A stretch of DNA of 64,000 bases from Hyphomicrobiales bacterium (GCA_900465675.1 UBJR01000007.1:310001-374000); one strand, 5' to 3'. Positions 37,554 to 47,629 are shown, counted from the first letter of the stretch. The notes: a model not told the origin generated them from the sequence alone. Numbers and translations are program-made.

Positions 37554-38846
37554 ATGGTGCGCTGGCGGAAATATATCATCGGTATCTGTTCCATCGTGGC
37601 CGTCGGCCTTGTGGGCGTGTCCTGTTTTTTATTCTGGCCCCACGGACTTCCGGAGGTCGAGGCCAGCACGGCGCAGCTGGCAGGACCCGAACTCCTCACT
37701 CGTGGGGAGTATTTGACCGTCGCTGCGGATTGTGCCGCATGTCACACGACTAAAGGAGGAAAGCCTTTCGCGGGCGGCTTGGCGTTCAAGTTGCCGTTCG
37801 GGACGATCTACTCGCCAAACATCACGCCTGACGCTAACGCTGGTATTGGCAATTGGAGCGACTCCGAGTTCGTTCGGGCTATGCGGTCAGGTGTAGGGAA
37901 GCACGGCGAGGATCTCTATCCCGCTTTCCCTTACACCTCCTATGCACTTCTCTCGACCGACGATATTCTCGCCATCAAGGCCTATCTGACTACTGTCGTT
38001 CCGGTAGCCGAGCCCGCGCCGGCGAATGAGCTAGCATTCCCGTTCAATCAAAGGCCGCTGATGCGTGGGTGGAAACTGCTCTTTCTCCCGCGCGAACAGT
38101 TCGAACCGGATACTGGTAAAGACAAGATTTGGAACGAGGGTGCGTATCTCGTCGAGGCGCTGGCTCACTGTGGTGAATGCCATACCCCACGCGGCCTGAT
38201 GTTCCAGAGAAAGCAGGGGGTGGCCCTCTCTGGCGGTGATGTCAACGGCTGGAAGGCCTGGAACATCACTTCCGACAAGGATCACGGCCTTGGAAACTGG
38301 AGCGACGAGCAGATCGCACAAATGCTGTCGGCAGGACATGCCAAGGATCATGGTGTGGCAGCAGGTCCGATGCGCGAGGCGATTGACCTGAGCTTGAGCA
38401 AGCTACCTAAATCCGACATCGATGCCATCGTGGCGTACCTCCGGACGGTACCCGCGGTCTCGGGAGATCCCGACCTCAAATCCGTCCGGCGTAACGACGA
38501 GGAGTTGACCGCAAGATCAACGGAGGTCTCATCCAACACGCGATCCGGCAAGCAAATCTATGCTGGAGCCTGCGCGAGCTGTCATGGCTGGAATGGAGAG
38601 GGGCAGTTCAATCAGCGGGCCGCGATCGTCGGCGGTCACGCCCTTAGCGATCCCACAGCCAGCAACGTGGTTAGGGTCGTGCTTCAGGGGTCCTCGGACC
38701 ACGAGGCCGCTCCGGGGAAAACCATGCCGGCCTTCGCAAAAATTTACACGGATGAAGATGTGGCCGCCTTGGCGAATTTCGTCGTCGAGCACTTCAGCGG
38801 GCGAAAGGGAACCGTCACCCCGGAGCAGGTTTCGGAGGCACGGTGA
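37554..38846 (+). CDS. Membrane-anchored tri-haem cytochrome c
   Basis: A 430-residue protein. An N-terminal hydrophobic helix (YIIGICSIVAVGLVGVSCFLFW) is followed by three cytochrome c domains with CAACH, CGECH and CASCH. This is the electron-transfer subunit type used by membrane alcohol, gluconate and molybdenum aldehyde dehydrogenases; it would pass electrons from a periplasmic enzyme to quinone or oxidase. The start at 37554 (MVRWRK) has AGGAAGG upstream. In many bacteria the gene adjoins 2Fe-2S and molybdopterin subunit genes; here those are 10 kb away, while an XdhC gene follows directly. Confidence 0.85.
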   Translation: MVRWRKYIIGICSIVAVGLVGVSCFLFWPHGLPEVEASTAQLAGPELLTRGEYLTVAADCAACHTTKGGKPFAGGLAFKLPFGTIYSPNITPDANAGIGNWSDSEFVRAMRSGVGKHGEDLYPAFPYTSYALLSTDDILAIKAYLTTVVPVAEPAPANELAFPFNQRPLMRGWKLLFLPREQFEPDTGKDKIWNEGAYLVEALAHCGECHTPRGLMFQRKQGVALSGGDVNGWKAWNITSDKDHGLGNWSDEQIAQMLSAGHAKDHGVAAGPMREAIDLSLSKLPKSDIDAIVAYLRTVPAVSGDPDLKSVRRNDEELTARSTEVSSNTRSGKQIYAGACASCHGWNGEGQFNQRAAIVGGHALSDPTASNVVRVVLQGSSDHEAAPGKTMPAFAKIYTDEDVAALANFVVEHFSGRKGTVTPEQVSEAR

Positions 38847-38924
38847 TCAACATGCGATCGAGATCGGCCCGCGCTGTTAGTGCTTTGACCGCTTTCGTAA
38901 CAAGAAACAAAACAGGCCGTTTCA

Positions 38925-39845
38925 ATGAAGCCGCATAGTCATATAGTCGAAATAGGCGGGCCACGAAGCCAGTTCATCACGGATGATCCCTTGGAAATCT
39001 TGCGCCATGCCCGTGACGCGTTTTCGGCGGGCATCCCAGTCGCGCTCGTGACGCTGGTAGACATAAGGGGAGGTGCTGCGCGACCGCTTGGCGCGCAAAT
39101 GAGTGTCCGGATCGATGGCCTCTACTGCGGTTTCGTATCCGGTGGGTGCACAGAGCCGGCGGTCGCGGCCGAGGCGATCGATGCTCTGAAGGCAGGGCAC
39201 GATCGATTTCCTCTGCTTGGAGAAGGCTCCCCTTTTTTCGATATCGTCCTGCCCTGCGGCGGCGGCATTCGGCTATCGATACATATTGTCAGGAACGTAG
39301 AGCCGTTCGACCGGGTCTTGGATATCGTGGGACTGCGGCGGGAAGCAGCGCTTTTGTACAGCCCGAAATCGAAGGCTCTGATCTGTCACCCTCCAGTGAT
39401 AACGGGTTGGCAGTCGGATGAATTCATGAGGGTCTATCGACCTCGTAACAAGATCGTGATTTCGGGCAACGAGCTCGAAGTCGACGCCGTAGCACGTGTC
39501 GCGCAAGCCGCCGGATACGAAGTGGTTCTGTCCGGAAAATTCGGTGAGCGGCTCCTCGCTGACATCTCCTTCGACAGGTTCACGGCAATGGTCCTTCTAA
39601 ACCATGATTTGGATGCGGAGCTGCCCGCGCTCGAAGCTGCCCTGGAGTCGCCAGCGTTTTACATCGGCGCACTGGGGAGCATGCGCACGCACGACAGGCG
39701 ACGGAAACACTTGCTCGAATTGGGCTACGGCAACGACGATATAGCGCGGATCAAAGCGCCTATCGGCATCTTCGGCAAAGCTCGGGATGCGAAATCGCTG
39801 GCCCTTTCGGTGGTCGCCGACATTGCTGCGATTGTGTTGGAATGA
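38925..39845 (+). CDS. XdhC/CoxF-family maturation factor
   Basis: A 306-residue protein. The N-terminal XdhC part shows VALVTLVDIRGGAARPLGAQM and FVSGGCTEPAVAAEA. The C-terminal Rossmann part includes YIGALGSMRTHDRRRKHL. XdhC proteins bind molybdenum cofactor, help insert its sulfurated form into xanthine-dehydrogenase-type enzymes, and protect it. The likely client is the 48.5-51 kb hydroxylase. It follows the cytochrome gene by 78 bases on the same strand. Confidence 0.85.
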   Translation: MKPHSHIVEIGGPRSQFITDDPLEILRHARDAFSAGIPVALVTLVDIRGGAARPLGAQMSVRIDGLYCGFVSGGCTEPAVAAEAIDALKAGHDRFPLLGEGSPFFDIVLPCGGGIRLSIHIVRNVEPFDRVLDIVGLRREAALLYSPKSKALICHPPVITGWQSDEFMRVYRPRNKIVISGNELEVDAVARVAQAAGYEVVLSGKFGERLLADISFDRFTAMVLLNHDLDAELPALEAALESPAFYIGALGSMRTHDRRRKHLLELGYGNDDIARIKAPIGIFGKARDAKSLALSVVADIAAIVLE

Positions 39846-40226
39846 GCGTTGCGAGCATGTGCAACAGACAGTCTCAGAATTTGACGACCCTCGATAGGTC
39901 ACTGGCGCTGCTCCAATAGCAGGTGATGAGCCTCACTCTCAATGTTGATCGTCGGTCCTGACAGGCCAAGCGCCATCAGTTTCGCTCTCCTCACATCTCA
40001 AGATGAAGAAGCCAAGACGGGCGCTGATCGGCTCAAGTGGTAAGCGCAGGATCGGACAATATGATGGGCCTGGGCGATGCGATCGTATCTCTGAAGGTCG
40101 TTGCTATGGAAATCCCTTGTAGTCCTTGGGGATGAGAGACCTTTACCGATCTCAAGGATGCCGTGCAGCTCTGCGGAGCTAAATTTTCAGCCGTATTAAA
40201 ACCGAACCACTAATATGGAGATCGCC
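39846..40226. other. Gene-free gap before MFS exporter
   Basis: No gene seen. It holds one ATCCTACAAT-type box at 40051-40060. Confidence 0.5.
40051..40060 (+). promoter_or_regulatory. ATCGGACAAT box upstream of MFS exporter
   Basis: ATCGGACAAT, 8 of 10 matches to ATCCTACAAT, in the usual orientation, 166 bases before the start at 40227. Confidence 0.3.
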
Positions 40227-41441
40227 ATGGCCGCGGACATCCAGAATCACAATCTTGCGCCGGCTTGGATAATGGCACTCGGCACGTTCGCGATCGGGAC
40301 GGAAGGGTTCATGATCGTTCCTCTACTGCCGGACATGGCCGCGGACCTCCAACTTTCGATCGCCACCCTTGGAACGCTCGTCACCGTCTTTACACTGACA
40401 CTCGCGTTCAGTTCGCCAATCCTGACCACGCTTTTCGGACGAGTTGACCGGCGTCGCCTTTTGATCGCCACGATGGCATTTTTCGCGTTGGGGAATCTGA
40501 TGGCTTGGCAGTCGAGCGGGTACTGGGGCATTCTCGCCGCCCGCGTGTTTCTTGCTCTAGCGGCTGGTCTCTACACCCCAAGTGCAAACGCGCTGATCAG
40601 CGTGTTGGTCGCGCCGGAGAAGCGAGGTAGATCACTTGCCATCATCAACGGCGGTATGACGATCGCCATCGCGTTGGGATTGCCAATCGGATCGCTGTTG
40701 GGAAATGCGCTCGGATGGCGCGTGACGTTCCTCGGTGTCGGTATCCTCGCCCTGATAGCTGTTCTGGGTCTCTTCTTCGGGCTCGACAAGTCGGCGGGAA
40801 CGGGAGTTGAGGTTCCTAGCCTTTCGGCCAGGGTGGCGGTGGCGAAACGCCCTCCGATCCTGGTCGGCTTGGCGATTACGTTGTTCTGGGCGGTCGGAGC
40901 TTACATCGTGTGGACCTACATCGCGCCCTACCTCCGTTCTGTCGCAAACTTTGGGCCCGAAGGCACCAGCCTGATAATTTGTCTGTGGGGCGTGTGCGCG
41001 GCCATCGGCAACTTTAGCGGCGGAGCACTTAGCGACAAGTTGGGCGCGAGGACTGTGATGGGAGGCAGCCTGTCGCTTTTGACCGGCGTATTCCTGCTAC
41101 TTTCCTTCACGGCGTTCTGGCTTACACCGAACCAAGCGGTCATTCCCATCGTGGTCTCCATCGCCGTTTGGGGCGTGGCCGTATTCGGCTTCCACCCAGC
41201 GCAGATGTCACACCTGATCCAAATTGGCGGACGGGCCTCGGCACCAATCGTGCTTTCTCTCAACACCTCGTCCATGTATTGCGGCTTCTCCCTTGGCAGC
41301 GCTATCGGCTCGGTGGTCGTCTCGCACGGGCAGGTCGCGGATCTCGGCATTGCTGCCGCAGTGGCGGAAGCGATCAGCATCGTGCTGCTCTACGGTTTCA
41401 CGGCACGAGCGGTTTCTCCGCGGGCGTCGCACGCCAGCTAA
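40227..41441 (+). CDS. MFS exporter, DHA1 (AraJ/YdhP-like)
   Basis: A 404-residue protein with 12 predicted helices. It shows ALGTFAIGTEGFMIVPLLPDMAADL in TM1, GRVDRRRLL between TM2 and TM3, and the antiporter motif C-like stretch INGGMTIAIALGLPIGSLLG in TM5. DHA1 members export drugs, sugars or arabinose-like compounds by proton antiport. The ATG at 40227 has GGAG six bases before it, better than the ATG at 40215. Substrate unknown. Confidence 0.85.
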   Translation: MAADIQNHNLAPAWIMALGTFAIGTEGFMIVPLLPDMAADLQLSIATLGTLVTVFTLTLAFSSPILTTLFGRVDRRRLLIATMAFFALGNLMAWQSSGYWGILAARVFLALAAGLYTPSANALISVLVAPEKRGRSLAIINGGMTIAIALGLPIGSLLGNALGWRVTFLGVGILALIAVLGLFFGLDKSAGTGVEVPSLSARVAVAKRPPILVGLAITLFWAVGAYIVWTYIAPYLRSVANFGPEGTSLIICLWGVCAAIGNFSGGALSDKLGARTVMGGSLSLLTGVFLLLSFTAFWLTPNQAVIPIVVSIAVWGVAVFGFHPAQMSHLIQIGGRASAPIVLSLNTSSMYCGFSLGSAIGSVVVSHGQVADLGIAAAVAEAISIVLLYGFTARAVSPRASHAS

Positions 41442-41497
41442 GCTCGACGGTTTCGACGTAAGATCCGTAATGCGAGAAGGCGTAGCAAGCGGCAGCC

Positions 41498-44239
41498 CTA
41501 CAGGCTTCGCTCCGCCAGAAGCGCTCGCGCCACATTGATGTCGGGAATGGAGAGGCTGCAATCGAGCTTTTCCAAAGCAGACTCCAGCTCGTGCAATGCC
41601 GAGCTGATTTCGGCGGGAGTAGCAAGGTGGACGAGGCAGATAGCGCAACGTAGTTCCCATATCACCGCACCCATGGAGCGGGCGAGGTCGATCGCTTCAG
41701 CAAGGATTGCCCGGGCTTGGGCACGGTCCCGCTTTATCATCGACACTGCTTTGAGACGGAGTAGCTCCGGCCGGCACCATCCGGCGTCTCCGGATAGCGC
41801 TTGTTCTACGGCGGCTTGAGAAGCCCTGCATCCGGCAAGTACCGTCATGTATTCAAGCCGCATGCCAACGCCGTCCAACAGCGCGTGCTGCAGTTTCGTC
41901 TGCATTTCTTCAGTCTGGGTTTCCTCCGGTACGACCAGATCGTACCCATCGATCCACTCCTGCCATCTGACCAGCATGTCCTTTGCGGCGATCCGCTTGG
42001 CCGTACTCAGACTCGACCTCGCTTTCTCGGTCTGACCTGCGAGGTACGCGATCGGTATCGCACTCAAGCACAACATGAGGCAGGTCGAGATCGAATGGCC
42101 CAGCCGTTCGCTGTCTGCCATTAGTTCGTTGATACCGGAGAAACTACGATCCACTTTCCCTTCAAGGAAATCTATCATCGTGATCACAGACCTTGCTATC
42201 GTTCCCTGATCGTAACCTGTGCCGTAGTTCTGCGTCGTGCGAACCGCGCGACTGGCCTCGAACAGCGAAATATCCGCCTGTTCCCGCGATGATTTCAGAT
42301 CTCCGTGAAACAGGTAATTGTGCTCAAGTAGCCGGCTGTAGCTGAGCGCCCCGGGAAACCGGTTTTGCAGATCGCTCGCAATCGAAATCGAATGTAGGTA
42401 TTTGCCCTTAGAGCTTGCGACGGAGGCCATGCCGCCGTACGCACGCATGATGCGACTTGGGTTGCCGAGCCGCTCGGCTATCACCGCAGCCTTTTCAAAC
42501 TCGGAGCTTGCCTCCTCGTCGCTCCGAAAGCCTCCGATATGGTACATGGCGCTCCCCCTGGCGATCCTCAGTTGAAGTTCCACGTCGGTCCCGGAGTGCC
42601 GCGTTAAAGGAAGGCGCTCGATAGCGGCTTCCACAGCGCCGAACTGCTCGTTCATTGCGCCGAGCTGCACCCAGATCGTGTCGGAGATCGCTATAAGCTC
42701 CACCACGAGATCAAAGTCGCCTTGAGGCGAGTTCGACCACTCGACTGCAGCGCGCAGATCGTTGATCAGTGTGGCATAGCGTCTGAGCCACTCGCCTGTC
42801 GAAAGGCCGCGCCAATCGAATTCCGCCCTCAAAAGCTCATCACGGCAGTACTGGGCGTGCGAACGTCGAGTAGCCACCTCGAAATCACCGGCCACGAGTT
42901 TCTCCAACGCATAGCCTTTGGTCGTATCCAGAAGGCGAAATCGGCCGTCGCCGCTTGAGACGGCAATGAGGGATTTCAGAAGAAGGCCGTCGAAGGCCTT
43001 GTCGAACATCTCACCGGGAAGCCTTCCGCGCATCAAGAACTCTGCGGCCTGCTCCGAGAAGGTGCCGGGAAAAACCGCAGTGGCCGCGAAGAGTTCCCTT
43101 TCGTCCATATTGAGGCTGTTGTAACTCCAGTCCAAGGTGGCTCTTAGTGTCTGCTGTCGCGGGGGAGCGGTACGGCGTCCCCTCCGCAAAATCGAAAGCG
43201 GATCATCTAGTGAGCCGAGAACGCTTTTCAGGCCGAGACTGCTTACCCGAGACGCCGCCAGTTCGATCGCCAACGGGATGCCATCAAGGCTTCGGACTAT
43301 TGCAGCCGCCGCATGCAGGCTCTCTTCGTCTCGAAAATCGTCGATGTCGGATGCAAGCCTGACTGACTCCGCGAACAATTCCACGGAGGGAACAGAAAGG
43401 AGGTCATTCACAGAAGTCCCGACGTCGGGGACGGGTAGGGAGGGCAACTGCCTTACACGCTCGCCCGCCACCCTCAATGGCTCCCGGCTCGTCGCTAGAA
43501 TCGCCACCCGTGCGGTCGCTCGAAGAATTTGATCCACTTCGACAGCGACGGTCTCAATCAGATGCTCGCAATTGTCCAACAGGAAAAGGATGTCACTCTC
43601 TTGAAGGGAGTTGATGACCGCTTGCCTGTAGTCATTCGTATAAAGTACCAATCCAAGCAGCGACGCCAACGTTGGCATCAGCAAACGGCCGTCCTGCAAT
43701 ACCGCCAAATCGACGAAGACGACCCGTCTCGAGTGCTGGACACGCGAGGCCAGTTCCAGAGCGACAGCGGTTTTGCCTATTCCGCCCGCGCCGGCTATCG
43801 TCAGCAATCTCGTCATTCCGAGGGCGGCCACACTGGTCGCTATGAATTCCTCGCGCCCAATCAGCCGAGTGGTAAAGCGGGGCAAATTGCTCTCTGGGAC
43901 TGGAACCAACTCGGGGTCCGAGCTGGAGACTGAAGACTCCACAGGGGCGACGAAGACATAGCCTCGTCCCGCAATATTTTCGATATACCGCTGTTCGCTG
44001 TACTCGCCGAGAGCCTTCCTGAGTGTCATCAGGTGGACGCGTAAGGCTCCCTCGTCGACCGTTGTCGTGGGCCAAGCCGCTTTCAGCAGCTCTTCCTTGG
44101 AGACGATTTCGCCAGCGTTACTGGCGAGAGCTATAAGGAGTTCGAGCGCCTTTTTTCCGAGCTGATACGGTCTGCCCGACTCTGTCAGCTTTTTGTTGAC
44201 CAGATCGAGTTCAAAAGTACCGAACTTAATAACAGCCAT
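41498..44239 (-). CDS. Winged-helix / NTPase / TPR transcriptional regulator (paralogue 2)
   Basis: A 913-residue protein with the same layout as the one ending at 11913. Winged helix at residues 1-98 (ends IAGRGYVFVAP), Walker A GAGGIGKT (150-157), Walker B ILFLLDNCEH (217-226), ATSREPL, then about 500 residues of helical repeats. The C-terminal SGDAGWCRPELLRLK stretch is also present in both other paralogues. No good ribosome site is visible at 44239. It lies downstream of a PAS histidine kinase on the same strand and converges on the MFS exporter. Confidence 0.85.
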   Translation of the reverse strand: MAVIKFGTFELDLVNKKLTESGRPYQLGKKALELLIALASNAGEIVSKEELLKAAWPTTTVDEGALRVHLMTLRKALGEYSEQRYIENIAGRGYVFVAPVESSVSSSDPELVPVPESNLPRFTTRLIGREEFIATSVAALGMTRLLTIAGAGGIGKTAVALELASRVQHSRRVVFVDLAVLQDGRLLMPTLASLLGLVLYTNDYRQAVINSLQESDILFLLDNCEHLIETVAVEVDQILRATARVAILATSREPLRVAGERVRQLPSLPVPDVGTSVNDLLSVPSVELFAESVRLASDIDDFRDEESLHAAAAIVRSLDGIPLAIELAASRVSSLGLKSVLGSLDDPLSILRRGRRTAPPRQQTLRATLDWSYNSLNMDERELFAATAVFPGTFSEQAAEFLMRGRLPGEMFDKAFDGLLLKSLIAVSSGDGRFRLLDTTKGYALEKLVAGDFEVATRRSHAQYCRDELLRAEFDWRGLSTGEWLRRYATLINDLRAAVEWSNSPQGDFDLVVELIAISDTIWVQLGAMNEQFGAVEAAIERLPLTRHSGTDVELQLRIARGSAMYHIGGFRSDEEASSEFEKAAVIAERLGNPSRIMRAYGGMASVASSKGKYLHSISIASDLQNRFPGALSYSRLLEHNYLFHGDLKSSREQADISLFEASRAVRTTQNYGTGYDQGTIARSVITMIDFLEGKVDRSFSGINELMADSERLGHSISTCLMLCLSAIPIAYLAGQTEKARSSLSTAKRIAAKDMLVRWQEWIDGYDLVVPEETQTEEMQTKLQHALLDGVGMRLEYMTVLAGCRASQAAVEQALSGDAGWCRPELLRLKAVSMIKRDRAQARAILAEAIDLARSMGAVIWELRCAICLVHLATPAEISSALHELESALEKLDCSLSIPDINVARALLAERSL

Positions 44240-44390
44240 CGTCGAACCACAGACCCCGTCGGAACTGACCCCTCAGACGGATATCACATCTGTTAGCATT
44301 TAAAGCAACGCCGACGTTGGATCGGAAAGTCACGCCAAATCGAACTCCGGATATACTTCTGAATAGGGTGACCTGATTCGAGCGCCATTC

Positions 44391-46346
44391 TCAAACAATC
44401 GACGATGAGACCGGGCGCGCTCCTGCGTCGAATAAGGGAATAGAAAACGCCGCGACCGCTCCACCGCCGCTTCTGTTGTTGAGGGTCAGCGTTCCGCCAA
44501 AACCCTCGACTACGCTCTGGCATACCGTCAAGCCGAAACCCAATCGATTAGGTCTTGTCGAAAAGAACGGATCGAATGCGAGTGCCAAGTGCTCTTCACG
44601 CACTCCGGAGCCGCGATCCGACACCGAAATGCTCAGCTCCGGCGCTGAGGACGATCGGGAAATCTTCACCGAGATAACGGGGGGCTGCACGGTCGAGCCG
44701 CCCGACTCCAAAGCGTTGAGGAGGAGGGCGCAGATAACTTGCTGCAAAGCGACTGGATCGGCCTCGATTGTCGAAAGATCAGCGTCGGCGGCTATCGTTA
44801 TAACGGCATCGGTCCGGTCAAGTGGGCTAAGAACGAGTTCGCGTGACCGCTCGGCCAGTTCCACGATATCTACGAGCTGATGGTTTAATCGACTGGGTTT
44901 TAGGCTGTCGCGCGTTCTCAATCCTATGTCAGTAAGCCGCTGGGCATTCCAGCGAAGTCGATCCATCAACTTCGTGACGGCCGCCAGGCTGTCTGAACCC
45001 GTCGCTACAAGCCTGCTGGCTGTCGCCAAATCAAGCGAGAGCGCTGTGATTGGCTGGCTCATTTCATGAACCAGCGATGTTGATAGCGCGGACGCGCATG
45101 CAATACGGTACGCCTTGGCGAGTTCTTCCCGAGCTTTCTCTCCCCTTTCAGTGCGATCGTCGAAGCACTGGGCGTCGAAGAACGACACCCTCGCAACGCC
45201 ATCGTCGGTAATCCAGAGCGAAAATGGATATGAACGTCCTTCGCCATCGGCGTTGACCAGTTCCGTTATTCCGCATGTTGACGATACGCGGCGAACCAAA
45301 GCGGCGAGTACGGCGATTTCGACATCGAGTCTGCGAACGCCGTCGGTTCTCATCCATCTAAGAAACGTATCGGGAGTGCCTTCGTGGCCGAAGATTTCAA
45401 AAGCGCGTTCGCTAGCACGGCGGACCTGGAGGGTCTCCCTCAGATAGCTGGCCAGAGACGGATTGGCGGCAATATAACTGCTGACATCGATCACGCCGTT
45501 CGCTCTCAGCTCGTCAGACATCGACTGTACGGTCGTTAAGTCATACTCGACCCACGTTGTCTCTCTCGGTTCAAAGATCGCTTCCACACGCTCGTCGGCG
45601 CGGGCGAGCGATCTCGCGGATTCGTCTGTGATGGTCTGGAGATCAAACTGCAGCCTCGAAATTGTCTCGCGGTCTTCCACTTGGCTTTGGACGTCCACCA
45701 AACTGCCAAACCACCTCACGATTTCTCCGGATTCCGGGGACCTCACAGACCGGCCTACGGATTCCATCCATCGGTAAGACCCGTCGTTCATACGCACACG
45801 TGCGTGGGCCGAGTAATTCGAGTTCCCGTTTTCAAGTGCACCGCGCCAAGCCTGATACATCTTGGGGCGATCAGCAGGATGTATCGGATCAGCCCAGCTT
45901 TCATCCCGAATAGCCTCGAGACGGGGAATTCCAAATGTCTCGGTATATCGTTCGTTGAGAAACTCGCACCGCCCGTCAGCGCCAGTGCCCCACAAGACGT
46001 GCGGTAAGGCATCGGCAAGTTCCTGACGGTATTCAATGGGATCAATGAACGGGGCAGGCGTACCGCGCCGGCGTTTGCGAAGCATGATAACGGTTGCCGC
46101 GGCGAGGGCGATCGCCGCCGCTACAGCAGTATTGTATGAGGCGAACCAGCCGTAATTGAGAGGTATCGAAAGAGTGCCGCGCCGCGCCTCCAAAAACAAG
46201 CCAGCCAGAATTACAGGCACGACAGCAAGAACTCGGAAGCCGCGAACCGCCTGCGACTGCAACGTTAAGTAACGGATCGAAGTGCCGATCCCATTTGACA
46301 CACCGAAGCGACGGGATGGTGCGAATGGCTTCCGGATGCTCGACAT
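44391..46346 (-). CDS. Membrane PAS histidine kinase
   Basis: A 651-residue protein. Two hydrophobic helices lie near residues 37-52 and 72-90. A PAS domain follows (LADALPHVLWGTGADGRCEFLN... RWFGSLVDV, 110-220). Next comes a second PAS-like domain starting WVEYDL (265-400) that is shared with two other kinases here. The kinase core has His427 in VHEMSQPITAL, N box LLLNALES, DRGSGV and GFGLTVCQ. The start at 46346 is chosen for its GGGGAGAAG ribosome site; the frame to 46508 is unlikely. No adjacent response regulator. An ACCTA-N10-TAGGT palindrome lies in its upstream gap. Confidence 0.85.
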   Translation of the reverse strand: MSSIRKPFAPSRRFGVSNGIGTSIRYLTLQSQAVRGFRVLAVVPVILAGLFLEARRGTLSIPLNYGWFASYNTAVAAAIALAAATVIMLRKRRRGTPAPFIDPIEYRQELADALPHVLWGTGADGRCEFLNERYTETFGIPRLEAIRDESWADPIHPADRPKMYQAWRGALENGNSNYSAHARVRMNDGSYRWMESVGRSVRSPESGEIVRWFGSLVDVQSQVEDRETISRLQFDLQTITDESARSLARADERVEAIFEPRETTWVEYDLTTVQSMSDELRANGVIDVSSYIAANPSLASYLRETLQVRRASERAFEIFGHEGTPDTFLRWMRTDGVRRLDVEIAVLAALVRRVSSTCGITELVNADGEGRSYPFSLWITDDGVARVSFFDAQCFDDRTERGEKAREELAKAYRIACASALSTSLVHEMSQPITALSLDLATASRLVATGSDSLAAVTKLMDRLRWNAQRLTDIGLRTRDSLKPSRLNHQLVDIVELAERSRELVLSPLDRTDAVITIAADADLSTIEADPVALQQVICALLLNALESGGSTVQPPVISVKISRSSSAPELSISVSDRGSGVREEHLALAFDPFFSTRPNRLGFGLTVCQSVVEGFGGTLTLNNRSGGGAVAAFSIPLFDAGARPVSSSIV

Positions 46347-46762
46347 CGCTTCTCCCCCTAATCCATCGCGCACGGCGCTGGACGGTGCTTTGAGGCAGTC
46401 GCCTGTCATCTTGTCCCGGTGAGCAGAGGGCGACACGAAAATTTTCGCACCGGCTTCCTGGAACAGGCGAAACGCAGCCCTGCTGACCGAAAAGATCAGT
46501 GCGATCACAAAAACAGGGCGATCGATTTCGTCTGCAACGCTACCTCCAAGACAAGCTCCTAAGCTCTACCCCAGGTTTCTTCCCGAAGTTGAGCTAACAT
46601 CGAAGTTTTCCGGTTGGATACCTATCCATTGAGGTAGGTCCGCGTCTCCGCGACTTCAGAGACGCTCGAACATCGCAGGGTAGACCGCTGTCCCACTTTC
46701 GGCGGTGGACAACAACGCTCCGTGATCTACAACAGCGCGGCTATTTGGCTGTAATCTTCGTT
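46347..46762. other. Gene-free gap upstream of PAS kinase
   Basis: No gene seen. The gap contains the third ACCTA-N10-TAGGT palindrome at 46620-46639. Confidence 0.5.
46620..46639. promoter_or_regulatory. ACCTA-N10-TAGGT palindrome, copy 3
   Basis: ACCTA (46620-46624) and TAGGT (46635-46639). It is 274 bases upstream of the PAS kinase start at 46346 and 124 bases past the end of the SDR gene. Confidence 0.55.
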
Positions 46763-47545
46763 CTACGCGCTGTATCCGCCGTCTACGTTCAGAACGCTAC
46801 CGGTGATGAATGCCGCTCCCGGACCCGCAAGAAACATGATCGCGTCCGCCACTTCGGACGGCTTCCCCAGTCTCCTGAGAGCGTTCGCGTCTCTTTCTGC
46901 CGCGAGCATCTCTTTAGAAAGGGCTTGATCGGCTTGGGATTCGATCGCGCCGATCTGGACCACGTTCACCGTAATCCCGCGGGGGCCGAGGTCATGCGCA
47001 GCTCCCCTGCAGAATCCGGCAATTGCCGAGCGCGTTGCCGCGAAATCGGCAAGACCTGGCGTCCCAACACGCTCGGCCAAGCAGGAGCCCAAAGCCACAA
47101 CCCGTCCGCCGTCGCGCATGGCCTTAGAAGTGGCCTTTATGAGGGAGATCACGCTTCTAACATCCGTCGCCATCTGTTCGTCGAGCGCATCCTCGTCGAC
47201 GTCTTCGTCGTCTATCTGCCCTTCGACGCGGTGGACCGTATTTGCGACAAGTATGTCAATCCGTCCGAGCGCCGCGACGACAGCGCGCACGAGCTGCGCA
47301 GCTTGGACGCCGTTCGGCGATCCTGTGATTGGAAACCAGACAACCCGACTACCGTATGATCGCAGCGACTCCATGAGGTGAGGAGCAGGTTCACTCTCCA
47401 GGGCAAGCGCCAAGTCCGCTCCGGTACGAGCGAGCGCCTGGACAGTCGCCATGCCGATGTCTGTACTCGCTCTCGTGACGAGAGCCACTCGGGAACTGGC
47501 GTCCCATTCGGAATTAAGTCCCACCGCGTTCACGGAATGCCTCAT
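46763..47545 (-). CDS. Degenerate short-chain dehydrogenase (likely pseudoenzyme)
   Basis: A 260-residue SDR-fold protein. The C-terminal half is typical (GITVNVVQIGAIES, ITGSVLNVDGGYSA). The key motifs are altered. The cofactor motif TGxxxGIG reads TRASTDIG, NNAG reads VANTV, and the catalytic YxxxK reads FAATR (Tyr to Phe, Lys to Arg). Normal reductase activity is therefore unlikely. The frame is intact, which argues for a retained binding or regulatory role. The start at 47545 (MRHSVN) has AAGAG upstream. It is divergent from the AraC gene at 47761 and has an ATTGTACAAT box upstream. Confidence 0.8.
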   Translation of the reverse strand: MRHSVNAVGLNSEWDASSRVALVTRASTDIGMATVQALARTGADLALALESEPAPHLMESLRSYGSRVVWFPITGSPNGVQAAQLVRAVVAALGRIDILVANTVHRVEGQIDDEDVDEDALDEQMATDVRSVISLIKATSKAMRDGGRVVALGSCLAERVGTPGLADFAATRSAIAGFCRGAAHDLGPRGITVNVVQIGAIESQADQALSKEMLAAERDANALRRLGKPSEVADAIMFLAGPGAAFITGSVLNVDGGYSA

Positions 47546-47629
47546 AGAGCTCTTATTGATCTGCGGGAACTCAAGCCGGACAAGCAGCAAGGTCCTCAAC
47601 TTGCAGCTACCGACCTTATGTTGGTGGGT

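Noticed and set aside
46129..46138. ATTGTATGAG, same as the weak box at 27954
   Set aside because: Within the PAS kinase coding sequence; chance match, and it lowers trust in the 27954 site.
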